Below, in pieces: positions 1-6,288 of a stretch of 9,155 nucleotides of DNA. Location: NCBI GenBank assembly GCA_903875815.1, contig CAIQXR010000249.1:1-9155 (forward strand), in the 5' to 3' direction. The translations under genes were made by a program, and so were the position numbers. This DNA is from an uncultured Actinomycetes bacterium (GTDB lineage Bacteria > Actinomycetota > Actinomycetes > Nanopelagicales > Nanopelagicaceae). The stretch's first letter is position 1. Every line of letters begins with the position of its first letter. The notes below the pieces were generated by a model. That model did not search any database. It had not been told where the DNA came from and saw only the letters and a program-made list of their open reading frames with translations.

Positions 1-1
1 C

Positions 2-697
2 ACTGTTGTTGAGCGCATGATGATTCGCTGGCGCGGAGAGCCAGATCCTAAGCATGTTCGTGCTGTGGACGCTTACTTCGTTTCTGCTGCCGAGCACGGT
101 ATGAATGCATCGACCTTTACCTCTCGCGTTATTGCATCAACGGGCGCAGATGTCGCAGCTTCAATCTCAGGTGCGATCGGCGCAATGTCTGGCCCACTAC
201 ACGGTGGCGCCCCATCACGCGTACTCGGCATGATTGCTGAAGTAGAGAAGTCCGGCGATGCTCGTGCATACGTCAAGGGCATCATGGATCGCGGCGAACG
301 CCTTATGGGCTTTGGTCACCGCGTCTATCGCGCAGAAGATCCACGCGCTCGCACGCTTCGCCGCATTGCGCAAGAGCTCGGTGCTCCTCGATATGAAGTT
401 GCGGTTGCACTGGAGAAGGCTGCGCTCGCTGAACTTCACGAGCGTCACCCTGAACGCGTGCTCGAAACAAACGTAGAGTTCTGGGCAGCAATCGTGCTCG
501 ACTTCGCTGAAGTTCCAGCACATCTCTTCACATCGATGTTTACTGCTGCTCGTACTGCGGGCTGGTCAGCACATATCCTCGAACAAAAGCGCACTGGACG
601 CATCATCCGTCCTTCTGCTCGCTACATCGGACATGGCCCTCGCAAGCCACAAGATGTTAAGGGCTGGGATGCTTCGGTCGAGTCGCTCCATAATTAA
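2..697 (+). CDS. Citrate synthase (citrate synthase 2 type), 3' part
   Basis: This enzyme condenses acetyl-CoA with oxaloacetate to form citrate, the entry step of the TCA cycle, in the cytoplasm. The frame is open to the left window edge (TVVERMM...), so about 231 residues of a roughly 370-residue protein are visible and the true start lies outside. Counting from the ATG at 17, the visible family motifs are AEHGMNAST (His27), GPLHGGA (His62, catalytic His), GFGHRVYR (His101, second catalytic His), the DPRAR segment, and the C-terminal GWSAHILEQ...RPSARY block. Where classical enzymes have a catalytic Asp in NVDF, this protein has NVEFWAA (Glu154). From memory this is normal for the actinobacterial citrate synthase 2/CitA group rather than damage. 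The methylcitrate synthase paralogue cannot be fully excluded. The photolyase gene follows 43 bp downstream on the same strand, and no convincing terminator separates them. Confidence 0.93.
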   Translation, partial: TVVERMMIRWRGEPDPKHVRAVDAYFVSAAEHGMNASTFTSRVIASTGADVAASISGAIGAMSGPLHGGAPSRVLGMIAEVEKSGDARAYVKGIMDRGERLMGFGHRVYRAEDPRARTLRRIAQELGAPRYEVAVALEKAALAELHERHPERVLETNVEFWAAIVLDFAEVPAHLFTSMFTAARTAGWSAHILEQKRTGRIIRPSARYIGHGPRKPQDVKGWDASVESLHN

Positions 698-730
698 TTA
701 GTTCGTACCTAATTCGCTTCACGATTAAGC

Positions 731-736
731 AGGGGG
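731..736 (+). promoter_or_regulatory. Ribosome binding site of photolyase gene
   Basis: A purine run AGGGGG lies 4 nt before the ATG at 741. It supports that start, which is also exactly where photolyase homology (MWFRRDLRL) begins. Confidence 0.6.
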
Positions 737-740
737 CCTA

Positions 741-2093
741 ATGCGCACCATTATGTGGTTTCGCCGTGACCTTCGGCTTGGTGATCATCCAGCGCTGAAC
801 GCTGCGATCGAGGCGGCAGCCGGTGATGAAATTGTTCCGGTCTTCATTATTGATCCAGCACTCAATGCTCGTGCCGGTGCCAAGCGATTGGCGTATATGG
901 TGCAGTCGATTCGCGCTCTCGATGAGTCACTCGGCAATTGCTTACACGTAAAAATCGGCAAGCAGGAAGATGTCCTGAAGGAATTGATGGATCGCTATGG
1001 CGCATCTGAAGTTCATATCTCAGAAGATTTCGAACCATACGGTGTAGCTCGCGACGCACGGATAGAAGCAGCAGGCATCACATTAGTTCGCAGCGGTTCG
1101 CCGTATGCAGTGGCGCCAGGTCGGGTGCGCAAACCCAGCGATGGCACTCCTTACAAGGTCTACACACCTTTCTATAAAGCATGGTGCGCCCATGGTTGGC
1201 GCAAGCCAGCACCACGCCCCAAGAAAATTCTTGCCGCAACCCCTGGTCCAGATGATCGCAATTTTCCTGATTGGAAAGCCCCTGATGGAGTCACTCTCAA
1301 TCGCGCAGGTGAAGCTGCGGCGCTAGAACGGTGGAAGAAGTTTCAGAAGACCACACTTGCGCAATATGACGAGACCCGAAATATGGCCGGCATTGATGGC
1401 ACCAGTCGATTGAGCGAACATTTGAAGTGGGGCGAAATTCATCCGCGCACTTTGCTTGCTGAACTTGGTGAAACTATTGCGCAAGACGTTTTCCGCAAAG
1501 AGCTTGCTTGGCGCGAGTTCTACGCAGATGTGCTTCACCATAATCCGCATACGGATAAAGATTATTACGCACCTGCCTTTAAGGCGATGCGCTATGACGA
1601 GCCCGGGGAAAAATTTAAGGCCTGGTGTGAAGGCCGCACAGGTTATCCATTTGTTGACGCAGCCATTCGCCAATTGCTTAACGAAGGCTGGATGCACAAT
1701 CGCACCCGCATGGTCGTTGCATCTTTCTTAGTTAAAGATTTGCACCTGGAGTGGCAGCTCGGAGCTGACTTCTTTATGGAACATCTCGTTGATTTTGATA
1801 TGGCATCCAATTCCCATGGCTGGCAGTGGACTGCCGGAACTGGCACTGATGCCTCGCCGTATTACCGCGTCTTTAATCCGATTGAACAGGGAAAGCGCTT
1901 TGATCCCAATGGCGATTACATTCGCAAATATGTTCCAGAATTAGCCCACTTGGGCGCCAGTGAAATTCACGAACCTTGGCTCTATCTCGATGGCTATTCC
2001 CAGGGATACCCAGAACGGACCGTGGACCATGCCACTGAGCGGCTGGAATCACTCGCTCGCTTGCAAGAGATCAAGGCTGAAAAGAAGCCGTAG
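741..2093 (+). CDS. phrB: Class I deoxyribodipyrimidine (CPD) photolyase
   Basis: This FAD enzyme uses blue or near-UV light to split cyclobutane pyrimidine dimers in DNA. The protein is 450 aa, the usual length for class I. Residues 1-165 form the Rossmann-like antenna-chromophore domain (MWFRRDLRLGDHPAL at 5-19). Residues about 200-435 form the helical FAD domain, with TGYPFVDAAIRQL at 300-312, WMHNRTRM at 317-324, SNSHGWQWTAGTGTD at 356-370 and YRVFNPIEQGKRFDP at 375-389. Asn357 aligns with the Asn near flavin N5 in E. coli PhrB. Trp361 and Trp317 or Trp338 fit the proximal and middle electron-transfer Trp, but the distal Trp position appears to be Tyr285 by spacing. A (6-4) photolyase or cryptochrome is less likely given these bacterial class I motifs. 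The stop overlaps the 3' end of the convergent GGDEF gene by 23 bp. Confidence 0.95.
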   Translation: MRTIMWFRRDLRLGDHPALNAAIEAAAGDEIVPVFIIDPALNARAGAKRLAYMVQSIRALDESLGNCLHVKIGKQEDVLKELMDRYGASEVHISEDFEPYGVARDARIEAAGITLVRSGSPYAVAPGRVRKPSDGTPYKVYTPFYKAWCAHGWRKPAPRPKKILAATPGPDDRNFPDWKAPDGVTLNRAGEAAALERWKKFQKTTLAQYDETRNMAGIDGTSRLSEHLKWGEIHPRTLLAELGETIAQDVFRKELAWREFYADVLHHNPHTDKDYYAPAFKAMRYDEPGEKFKAWCEGRTGYPFVDAAIRQLLNEGWMHNRTRMVVASFLVKDLHLEWQLGADFFMEHLVDFDMASNSHGWQWTAGTGTDASPYYRVFNPIEQGKRFDPNGDYIRKYVPELAHLGASEIHEPWLYLDGYSQGYPERTVDHATERLESLARLQEIKAEKKP

Positions 2094-3498
2094 CGGGAAG
2101 GTAATTGGCAATCCCACTTCGCTTCTCGCGATACATCGCACCATCGGCCCGGCGCATTAATTCTTCAATGGAATTCTCGTCCTGATCATTCGGCACCACC
2201 CCGATCGCTACACCAAGATGCACAACCACGTCGCCATCGCGAACTGGATAGGTGAGAGTTGCTCGAAGAGCGGCAGCGCATTCATTACCAAAGTCTGGTG
2301 AGCCATAAACAAGTACTCCAAATTCATCGCCGCCAAGACGAGCAAGCAAAGTCTTGGCGGGAAGCACTTTCACAAATCGATCAGCGACGCTGCGAAGAAC
2401 TCGGTCGCCGACGTGGTGGCCATATCGGTCGTTGACGATTTTGAATCCATTGAGATCTAGAAGAAGCAGAGTTCCTTCTTTGCGACGGAAGAGTTCGAGC
2501 TCTGCGAGAAACCTTCTGCGATTTGCGAGTCCAGTAAGTTCATCAATCCGCGCTAGTTCACGATCTTCATCTAGCTTTCTGGTTTGGCGCAGAGCGATGG
2601 AGAGTTTAAGAAAGGCCAATCCGATGGTGATGAAGGCAGGAATTAAAACGAATCCAGGAAAATAGTTGGGGCGAAGGGCCGAGAGCAAAAGCAGCAGTGC
2701 CGCTGCCAGTAGAGCGATTTCAGCAGCTATCGCTGTGGCGTTATCGGATTTGCGCGCCGAAGTGTGTGGTCGCCATAGGGAATCGGAAATCAGAACAATC
2801 CCGAGCAACCAACCGTCATCGGTGAGTGAAGTAAAAGAGTATCGACCGAGAGCCGAGAGAATGAGGAAGTAGATATCGCAGATGGCAAAGATCGATGCGC
2901 CGCTGGTGAAGAGGATCGTGCGACCCCCTGATCTGCTGACCAGCGCCATTGTCATCGCCATAACGAGCAGGAGTACATCTCCGACGGGATAGAGAATGGA
3001 GAGATAGATCGAGAACGTGCTGCCTTCAAAGTATTTCTCAGCAAAGTGCAGCAGTAGAGCTGCCAATACACTCGAACTTCCCAAGGTAAAAATCAGCGTT
3101 TCTAGCAGTGAAACTCGATCTCCTTGACCTTCATCGTCGGGGCTTGCGAGCAACCGAACGAGCGCAAATAGTGCGCATGGATAGAAGAGTGAATACGAGA
3201 GATCAATAAGGCTGGGGAAGATCTGGAAAGTGAAGAAGGAGTTCCACGTCGAAATAAATGAACCGGCGCTCCATAACGTAATGGCGGCGCCCAAAATGAT
3301 TCGCCCCCAACGATCGTTCAATGAAGGAGAGTGAAAAATAAATATCGCCGCCAAGAAACTCACGGTGTTAAAGAGAATGAGATCAATGGCCAAAGTGGGC
3401 TGTGGGATAAGTATCTTGAGTAGAACATGCAAAGCGAGTAAACCAGGTAAGAGTCGGCGTATCCGCAGATGCGGTCGGCACTCTCTCTGTGACTTCAC
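2071..3498 (-). CDS. Membrane-bound GGDEF diguanylate cyclase
   Basis: This is a predicted diguanylate cyclase that makes cyclic di-GMP from two GTP at the inner face of the membrane. Of 475 aa, residues about 15-300 form a hydrophobic region of roughly nine or ten membrane helices with no family I can name. A short linker (LRQTRKLDEDRELARIDELT) leads to the GGDEF domain at about 315-465. The domain has DELTGLANRRRF, LLLDLNGFK (Asp348, metal ligand), RYGHHVGDRVL and an intact RLGGDEFGVLV signature (389-393), so catalytic activity is plausible. The RxxD inhibitory site expected five residues before GGDEF reads PAKT, so product inhibition at that site is probably absent. No EAL domain is present. 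The start is GTG at 3496-3498, with an in-frame TAG 12 nt upstream that limits any extension; no good Shine-Dalgarno is visible, so an internal start is possible. Confidence 0.9.
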   Translation of the reverse strand: MKSQRECRPHLRIRRLLPGLLALHVLLKILIPQPTLAIDLILFNTVSFLAAIFIFHSPSLNDRWGRIILGAAITLWSAGSFISTWNSFFTFQIFPSLIDLSYSLFYPCALFALVRLLASPDDEGQGDRVSLLETLIFTLGSSSVLAALLLHFAEKYFEGSTFSIYLSILYPVGDVLLLVMAMTMALVSRSGGRTILFTSGASIFAICDIYFLILSALGRYSFTSLTDDGWLLGIVLISDSLWRPHTSARKSDNATAIAAEIALLAAALLLLLSALRPNYFPGFVLIPAFITIGLAFLKLSIALRQTRKLDEDRELARIDELTGLANRRRFLAELELFRRKEGTLLLLDLNGFKIVNDRYGHHVGDRVLRSVADRFVKVLPAKTLLARLGGDEFGVLVYGSPDFGNECAAALRATLTYPVRDGDVVVHLGVAIGVVPNDQDENSIEELMRRADGAMYREKRSGIANYLPATASFQP

Positions 3499-3590
3499 TG
3501 TTCGAGGCTAATTTGTATCGGCGCTACTGCCCAGCACAATCCCCAATCGTTAGGAGATCGTAGAGCGAACGTCAGGTTCTCGTGAGATTG

Positions 3591-3621
3591 AAAAAGCCCC
3601 CGCCAGTGAAGGCGAGGGCTT
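3591..3621 (-). terminator. Rho-independent terminator of the 3658-4284 gene
   Basis: On the minus strand a 10-bp stem AGCCCTCGCC / GGCGGGGGCT (one G-U pair) closes a 6-nt loop and is followed by a run of Ts (plus-strand As at 3591-3594). It lies about 37 nt past the stop of the secreted-protein gene and before the GGDEF gene, which should separate their transcripts. Confidence 0.85.
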
Positions 3622-3623
3622 CT

Positions 3624-3641
3624 TCGGAGAGTTACCTCCGA
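3624..3641 (-). repeat. Small 3'-UTR hairpin carrying a Shine-Dalgarno-like sequence
   Basis: A perfect 6-bp inverted repeat TCGGAG / CTCCGA with a 6-nt loop lies between the stop at 3658 and the main terminator. Read on the minus strand it contains TCGGAGGTAA, the same ten bases that form the ribosome binding site at the front of this gene (4288-4297). No start codon follows at a usable distance, so it does not serve a visible gene. Confidence 0.5.
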
Positions 3642-3657
3642 GCGATATTTCTAACTC

Positions 3658-4284
3658 TTAGAGACCTGATTTGCAGATTGCTGAGAGCTGAGTCTTGAGT
3701 GATGCCACGTTATCGGCGGCAGACTGAATGAGTGCACCCTGTGAATCTTGAGTTGAGGTGAGCTGAGCCTTGAGTGAAGTAACGCGCGTGTTCAAGCGAG
3801 CAACTTCTGCGACGAGTGAAGCGATAGCCGACTTCATTGTGATGACAGCCTTCTGATCACTTGCTGAGCCAGTTGTTGCAACGTTCGGATGGGATGCCAT
3901 GTAGGCATTGAGAGTCGCGTTGTACTTATCGACCTTGGCTTGCCAAGTAACTGCATCAGTGGAGTTAATAGTGATTGCGTCGTTGATCTTTGAGATTGCA
4001 TTGTTGAATGATGCAGTGAGGCTATCGCGCTGCTTGAGTGCTGCAGTGAAGCTCTTATTTGCAGTGGTGCAAGCTGCTGAAACCCAGACGCTCTGCTTTG
4101 TAGTGACGAGTGGATTCTGGGCGCAAGTGAATGCGACCTTCTTGATGGTTGCCTTAGCGCCGAGAGTGGCGCAAGCCCCATTTGCCTTTGGAGCTGCTGC
4201 TGCCTGTGATGGCGCGGCAACGGCTACGAGGAGTGCAGTTGCCACTGCGCCCACTACTGTGAGAGCTGAAATCTTCTTAATCAC
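3658..4284 (-). CDS. Small secreted protein with Cys-x15-Cys segment and coiled coil
   Basis: I recognise no named family. The 208-aa product has a clear Sec signal peptide: MIKK, a hydrophobic stretch at 8-24, and likely cleavage after SQA at about residue 28. A short segment follows with Cys38 and Cys54 exactly 16 apart (ending KVAFTC) and a Trp at 67. After this the protein is helical and rich in Ala, Ser, Thr and Asn. A likely coiled coil lies at about 153-202 (LVAEVARLNTRVTSLKAQL), with a final Cys204. The four cysteines (38, 54, 72, 204) could form two disulfides outside the cell. The start is GTG at 4284, supported by GGAGG 6 nt upstream and by the signal peptide beginning there. The gene is monocistronic with its own terminator. 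A cell-surface structural or binding role is inference only. The same Cys-x15-Cys segment opens the secreted protein at 4593. Confidence 0.8.
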   Translation of the reverse strand: MIKKISALTVVGAVATALLVAVAAPSQAAAAPKANGACATLGAKATIKKVAFTCAQNPLVTTKQSVWVSAACTTANKSFTAALKQRDSLTASFNNAISKINDAITINSTDAVTWQAKVDKYNATLNAYMASHPNVATTGSASDQKAVITMKSAIASLVAEVARLNTRVTSLKAQLTSTQDSQGALIQSAADNVASLKTQLSAICKSGL

Positions 4285-4289
4285 GAATT

Positions 4290-4296
4290 ACCTCCG
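4290..4296 (-). promoter_or_regulatory. Strong ribosome binding site deciding a GTG start
   Basis: Minus strand CGGAGGT lies 6 nt before the GTG at 4284. It is the clearest Shine-Dalgarno in the window and fixes the start of the secreted protein. Confidence 0.75.
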
Positions 4297-4484
4297 AAAA
4301 TATCTCCAACAAATCCCTGTCAGATTGAATAAGCCAATTCTAAGTCAGCGACCACCTGATGCAGGGTTAATTCCCACGTATGAGGCTGTGAATATCTGGT
4401 GTTTGACCATGATTAGCGCTCCATTCTCGCGCGCACATCACGAAAGCCAGCCTGCATTAAACTCAAGGCTCACAAGTCTCATAA

Positions 4485-4557
4485 GTCTCAGTAGCTCAGT
4501 GGATAGAGCAACCGCCTCCTAAGCGGTAGGTCGCCGGTTCAACTCCGGCCTGGGACA
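4485..4557 (+). tRNA. tRNA-Arg (anticodon CCT)
   Basis: A full cloverleaf can be drawn. The acceptor arm GTCTCAG / CTGGGAC is 7 bp with one G-U pair. The D stem is GCTC / GAGC. The anticodon stem ACCGC / GCGGT holds loop CTCCTAA, with anticodon CCT at 4518-4520. The T stem GCCGG / CCGGC has loop TTCAACT. The discriminator is A4557. This tRNA reads the rare Arg codon AGG. The 3' CCA is not encoded (the next bases are CTT), so it must be added enzymatically. It starts about 200 nt from the divergent secreted-protein gene. Confidence 0.97.
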
Positions 4558-4592
4558 CTTGTTTTTGTAGTAATAACTGGAACCCTTGTGGG

Positions 4593-5663
4593 ATGCGCCT
4601 ACGAATTTCCTTAGTTTCGATAGCCCTTGTTGGTGGCCTGGCCCTTGCACCTACATCTTGGGCGTCAGGAATTGAAAATCTTAAATGCGCAAAGGTTAAC
4701 GAAATTAAAAAAGTTTCCACCGTGACCTATAAATGCCAAGGTATCGGGAAAAAATTAATGTGGAAACGGGTGGTAATGCCGGCTGGTGCCGCCCCTCAAA
4801 AAGCTCCAGCCTCGAGTTCGTCGCAACCTCCTGCCGTCGATCCGATACTTACTTCGGTAAATCAGGCAATGAATGCAATACTTCCAAAAGTTTCATTAGC
4901 TGAGGCTGATCCCAAATTGATCGGTACATATGTAATAGATCCTGCAGTTCCGCCAGATTTAGCTAAACAATACGTAGAGAGTGCAGATTTAATCTTGAGG
5001 AAAGTTGCATTAGCGCAGCCATTACTCCAACTGAAGTATCCACCTGTGTTACTAATAAGTGCAAGAACTGCGTGGCTCGCTGATCAAGCTGATGCAAAAT
5101 TCCCAACTTGTTTTGATACCAAATGGATTCGCTCACAAAGCGCTCCTTACACATGGGCAAGTTTGAGTTGCTACTCAACGACGCCGGTACAAATCCTGCC
5201 TATTGATCCACCCGATCCCACAAAAATTGTTACGGGTTTTGGCAGCGATTTGGGTTACGGTCCGATCGGATACTTCTCCGGCGAACATAATGATCTTCCA
5301 GCGTGGTTTGTCCGAGGATTAAAAACTGTAGTTGCTGAATATATAGACAGTTTGGGAGGCTCAACTTGGAAACCTCAAACTTGGATGATGCGTGATTGCA
5401 AGAATGTCACGCTAGCTGATCTCTCAATGACCGCGTCTCAAACGGGAACATTTAATGGCCGAGTGTGTGCTCCCGCGGTGGGAGTTAACGTAATGCGATA
5501 TTGGGTTGCTAAGTATGGATTTAAGGAGACCTTGGCCTTTAGTGTTGAAGCCCACAAAACAGGCATTTTCGAACCTGAAAAATTCCTAGGAATGCCTTTC
5601 CCGCAATTTGAGGCTGAGGCCTTCGATTATATGAAGCGAACTCCGGATTGGAATAAATCTTAA
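4593..5663 (+). CDS. Secreted protein with degenerate gluzincin/peptidase-MA-like fold
   Basis: The 356-aa product is probably exported. It has a signal peptide MRLR plus a hydrophobic core, ending near TSWA at about residue 24. Cys32 and Cys48 form a 16-residue-spaced pair followed by MW, like the protein at 3658. A Pro/Ser/Ala linker at about 63-85 precedes a body with four more cysteines (173, 193, 269, 292). LPAWFVRGLKTVVAEYI (235-251) and VMRYWVAKYGFKETLAF...FEAEAF (300-343) resemble the 'P-x-W-x-x-EG-hydrophobic-EY' helix and C-terminal helices of peptidase-MA-like gluzincins. However, no HExxH zinc motif occurs anywhere, so peptidase activity is not supported. Function is unknown; a binding or structural role is inference. 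The ATG at 4593 is chosen because the signal peptide starts there, although the Shine-Dalgarno is weak. Base use is visibly more A/T-rich than in the metabolic genes. The gene ends directly against the convergent sortase gene. Confidence 0.75.
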   Translation: MRLRISLVSIALVGGLALAPTSWASGIENLKCAKVNEIKKVSTVTYKCQGIGKKLMWKRVVMPAGAAPQKAPASSSSQPPAVDPILTSVNQAMNAILPKVSLAEADPKLIGTYVIDPAVPPDLAKQYVESADLILRKVALAQPLLQLKYPPVLLISARTAWLADQADAKFPTCFDTKWIRSQSAPYTWASLSCYSTTPVQILPIDPPDPTKIVTGFGSDLGYGPIGYFSGEHNDLPAWFVRGLKTVVAEYIDSLGGSTWKPQTWMMRDCKNVTLADLSMTASQTGTFNGRVCAPAVGVNVMRYWVAKYGFKETLAFSVEAHKTGIFEPEKFLGMPFPQFEAEAFDYMKRTPDWNKS

Positions 5664-6269
5664 TTAGAGATTATCACTATTTGAAACAAGACGAGCAATA
5701 ACGATATAGCGCCGTGGTGCACTACCGAAGTAAATAAATGGATAGCAGGTCGATAAGGTGAGCTGCGCGGAAGTTGTGGGAACGATGACAGTTCGATCGT
5801 TCTTATCAACAATTCGAATTCTGTTGACCAGGTACGTGAACTTTCCAGATTCAGTTGTGATGAGGATCGAATCGCCTATCTTGACCTTTCCCAAGTGCGA
5901 AAAGACAGTATCTCTATGGCCGGCAATTACAGAGTTATCGGCAATCCCCGGCATCACACTTTGGATGAAGTGTCCTACGCCCTTTGCTAGTTCTGAGTTA
6001 TCAGTTCCTTGAAAGATATTGACGGACTTACCAATCGAGGGAATAGAAATCGTTCCGATAAAAGAACCAGGTAAAGGATTAGAAATTGAGTTTACGTTCT
6101 GCGTCCTGTTATGCGCCCAACTCTTTTCCGCTGAGGGAAGAAGCGAAACTCCTGTCATTTGGCGTGACTGATAGATCTGAAAACCTGAAAACCCCATGAT
6201 CGCAATTCCCACCATCACTGAAGTGATGGAAAGGGCTGCTACTAAGCGCCGGAAAACGCGAAGCTTCAT
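5664..6269 (-). CDS. Class D-like sortase (LPXTG transpeptidase)
   Basis: This is a membrane-anchored cysteine transpeptidase that cleaves a C-terminal sorting signal and attaches the protein covalently to the cell envelope. Of 201 aa, residues about 9-32 form an N-terminal membrane anchor after a basic start (MKLRVFRR). The catalytic domain spans about 68-195. It has the family residues in order: His118 in VIAGHRDTVF, Cys175 in LTLSTCYPF and Arg187 in APRRYIVIA. The TCYPF...G-APxRY arrangement is what I associate with class D rather than class A or E. The start ATG at 6269 lies 19 nt after the stop of the LPNTS-bearing surface protein, so the two are almost certainly one operon and that protein its dedicated substrate. 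Class D enzymes are known to use LPNTA-type signals, close to the LPNTS here. The Shine-Dalgarno is weak, perhaps reflecting translation coupled to the upstream gene. Confidence 0.92.
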   Translation of the reverse strand: MKLRVFRRLVAALSITSVMVGIAIMGFSGFQIYQSRQMTGVSLLPSAEKSWAHNRTQNVNSISNPLPGSFIGTISIPSIGKSVNIFQGTDNSELAKGVGHFIQSVMPGIADNSVIAGHRDTVFSHLGKVKIGDSILITTESGKFTYLVNRIRIVDKNDRTVIVPTTSAQLTLSTCYPFIYFGSAPRRYIVIARLVSNSDNL

Positions 6270-6288
6270 GGGGTTGGCAGGAATCTAG

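Noticed and set aside
696..714. AATTAG / CTAATT hairpin after citrate synthase
   Set aside because: The stem is only 6 bp and A/T-rich with no T run after it. It is not a convincing terminator, and the photolyase gene follows closely.
4285..4484. Promoter elements for the divergent secreted-protein gene and tRNA
   Set aside because: TAGAAT-, TAAACT- and TTGACC-like words exist but none forms a well-spaced -35/-10 pair.
3908..4522. Plus-strand 204-codon frame
   Set aside because: It is antisense to a gene with a clear signal peptide, ribosome binding site and terminator, and it runs into the tRNA.
4485..4557. tRNA-Arg as an integrated-element attachment site
   Set aside because: No second copy of the tRNA 3' end and no integrase gene occur in the window.
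5656..5672. AATCT / AGATT dyad at the convergent junction of 4593-5663 and the sortase gene
   Set aside because: Five A/T-rich pairs with a 7-nt loop spanning both stop codons are too weak to call a bidirectional terminator.
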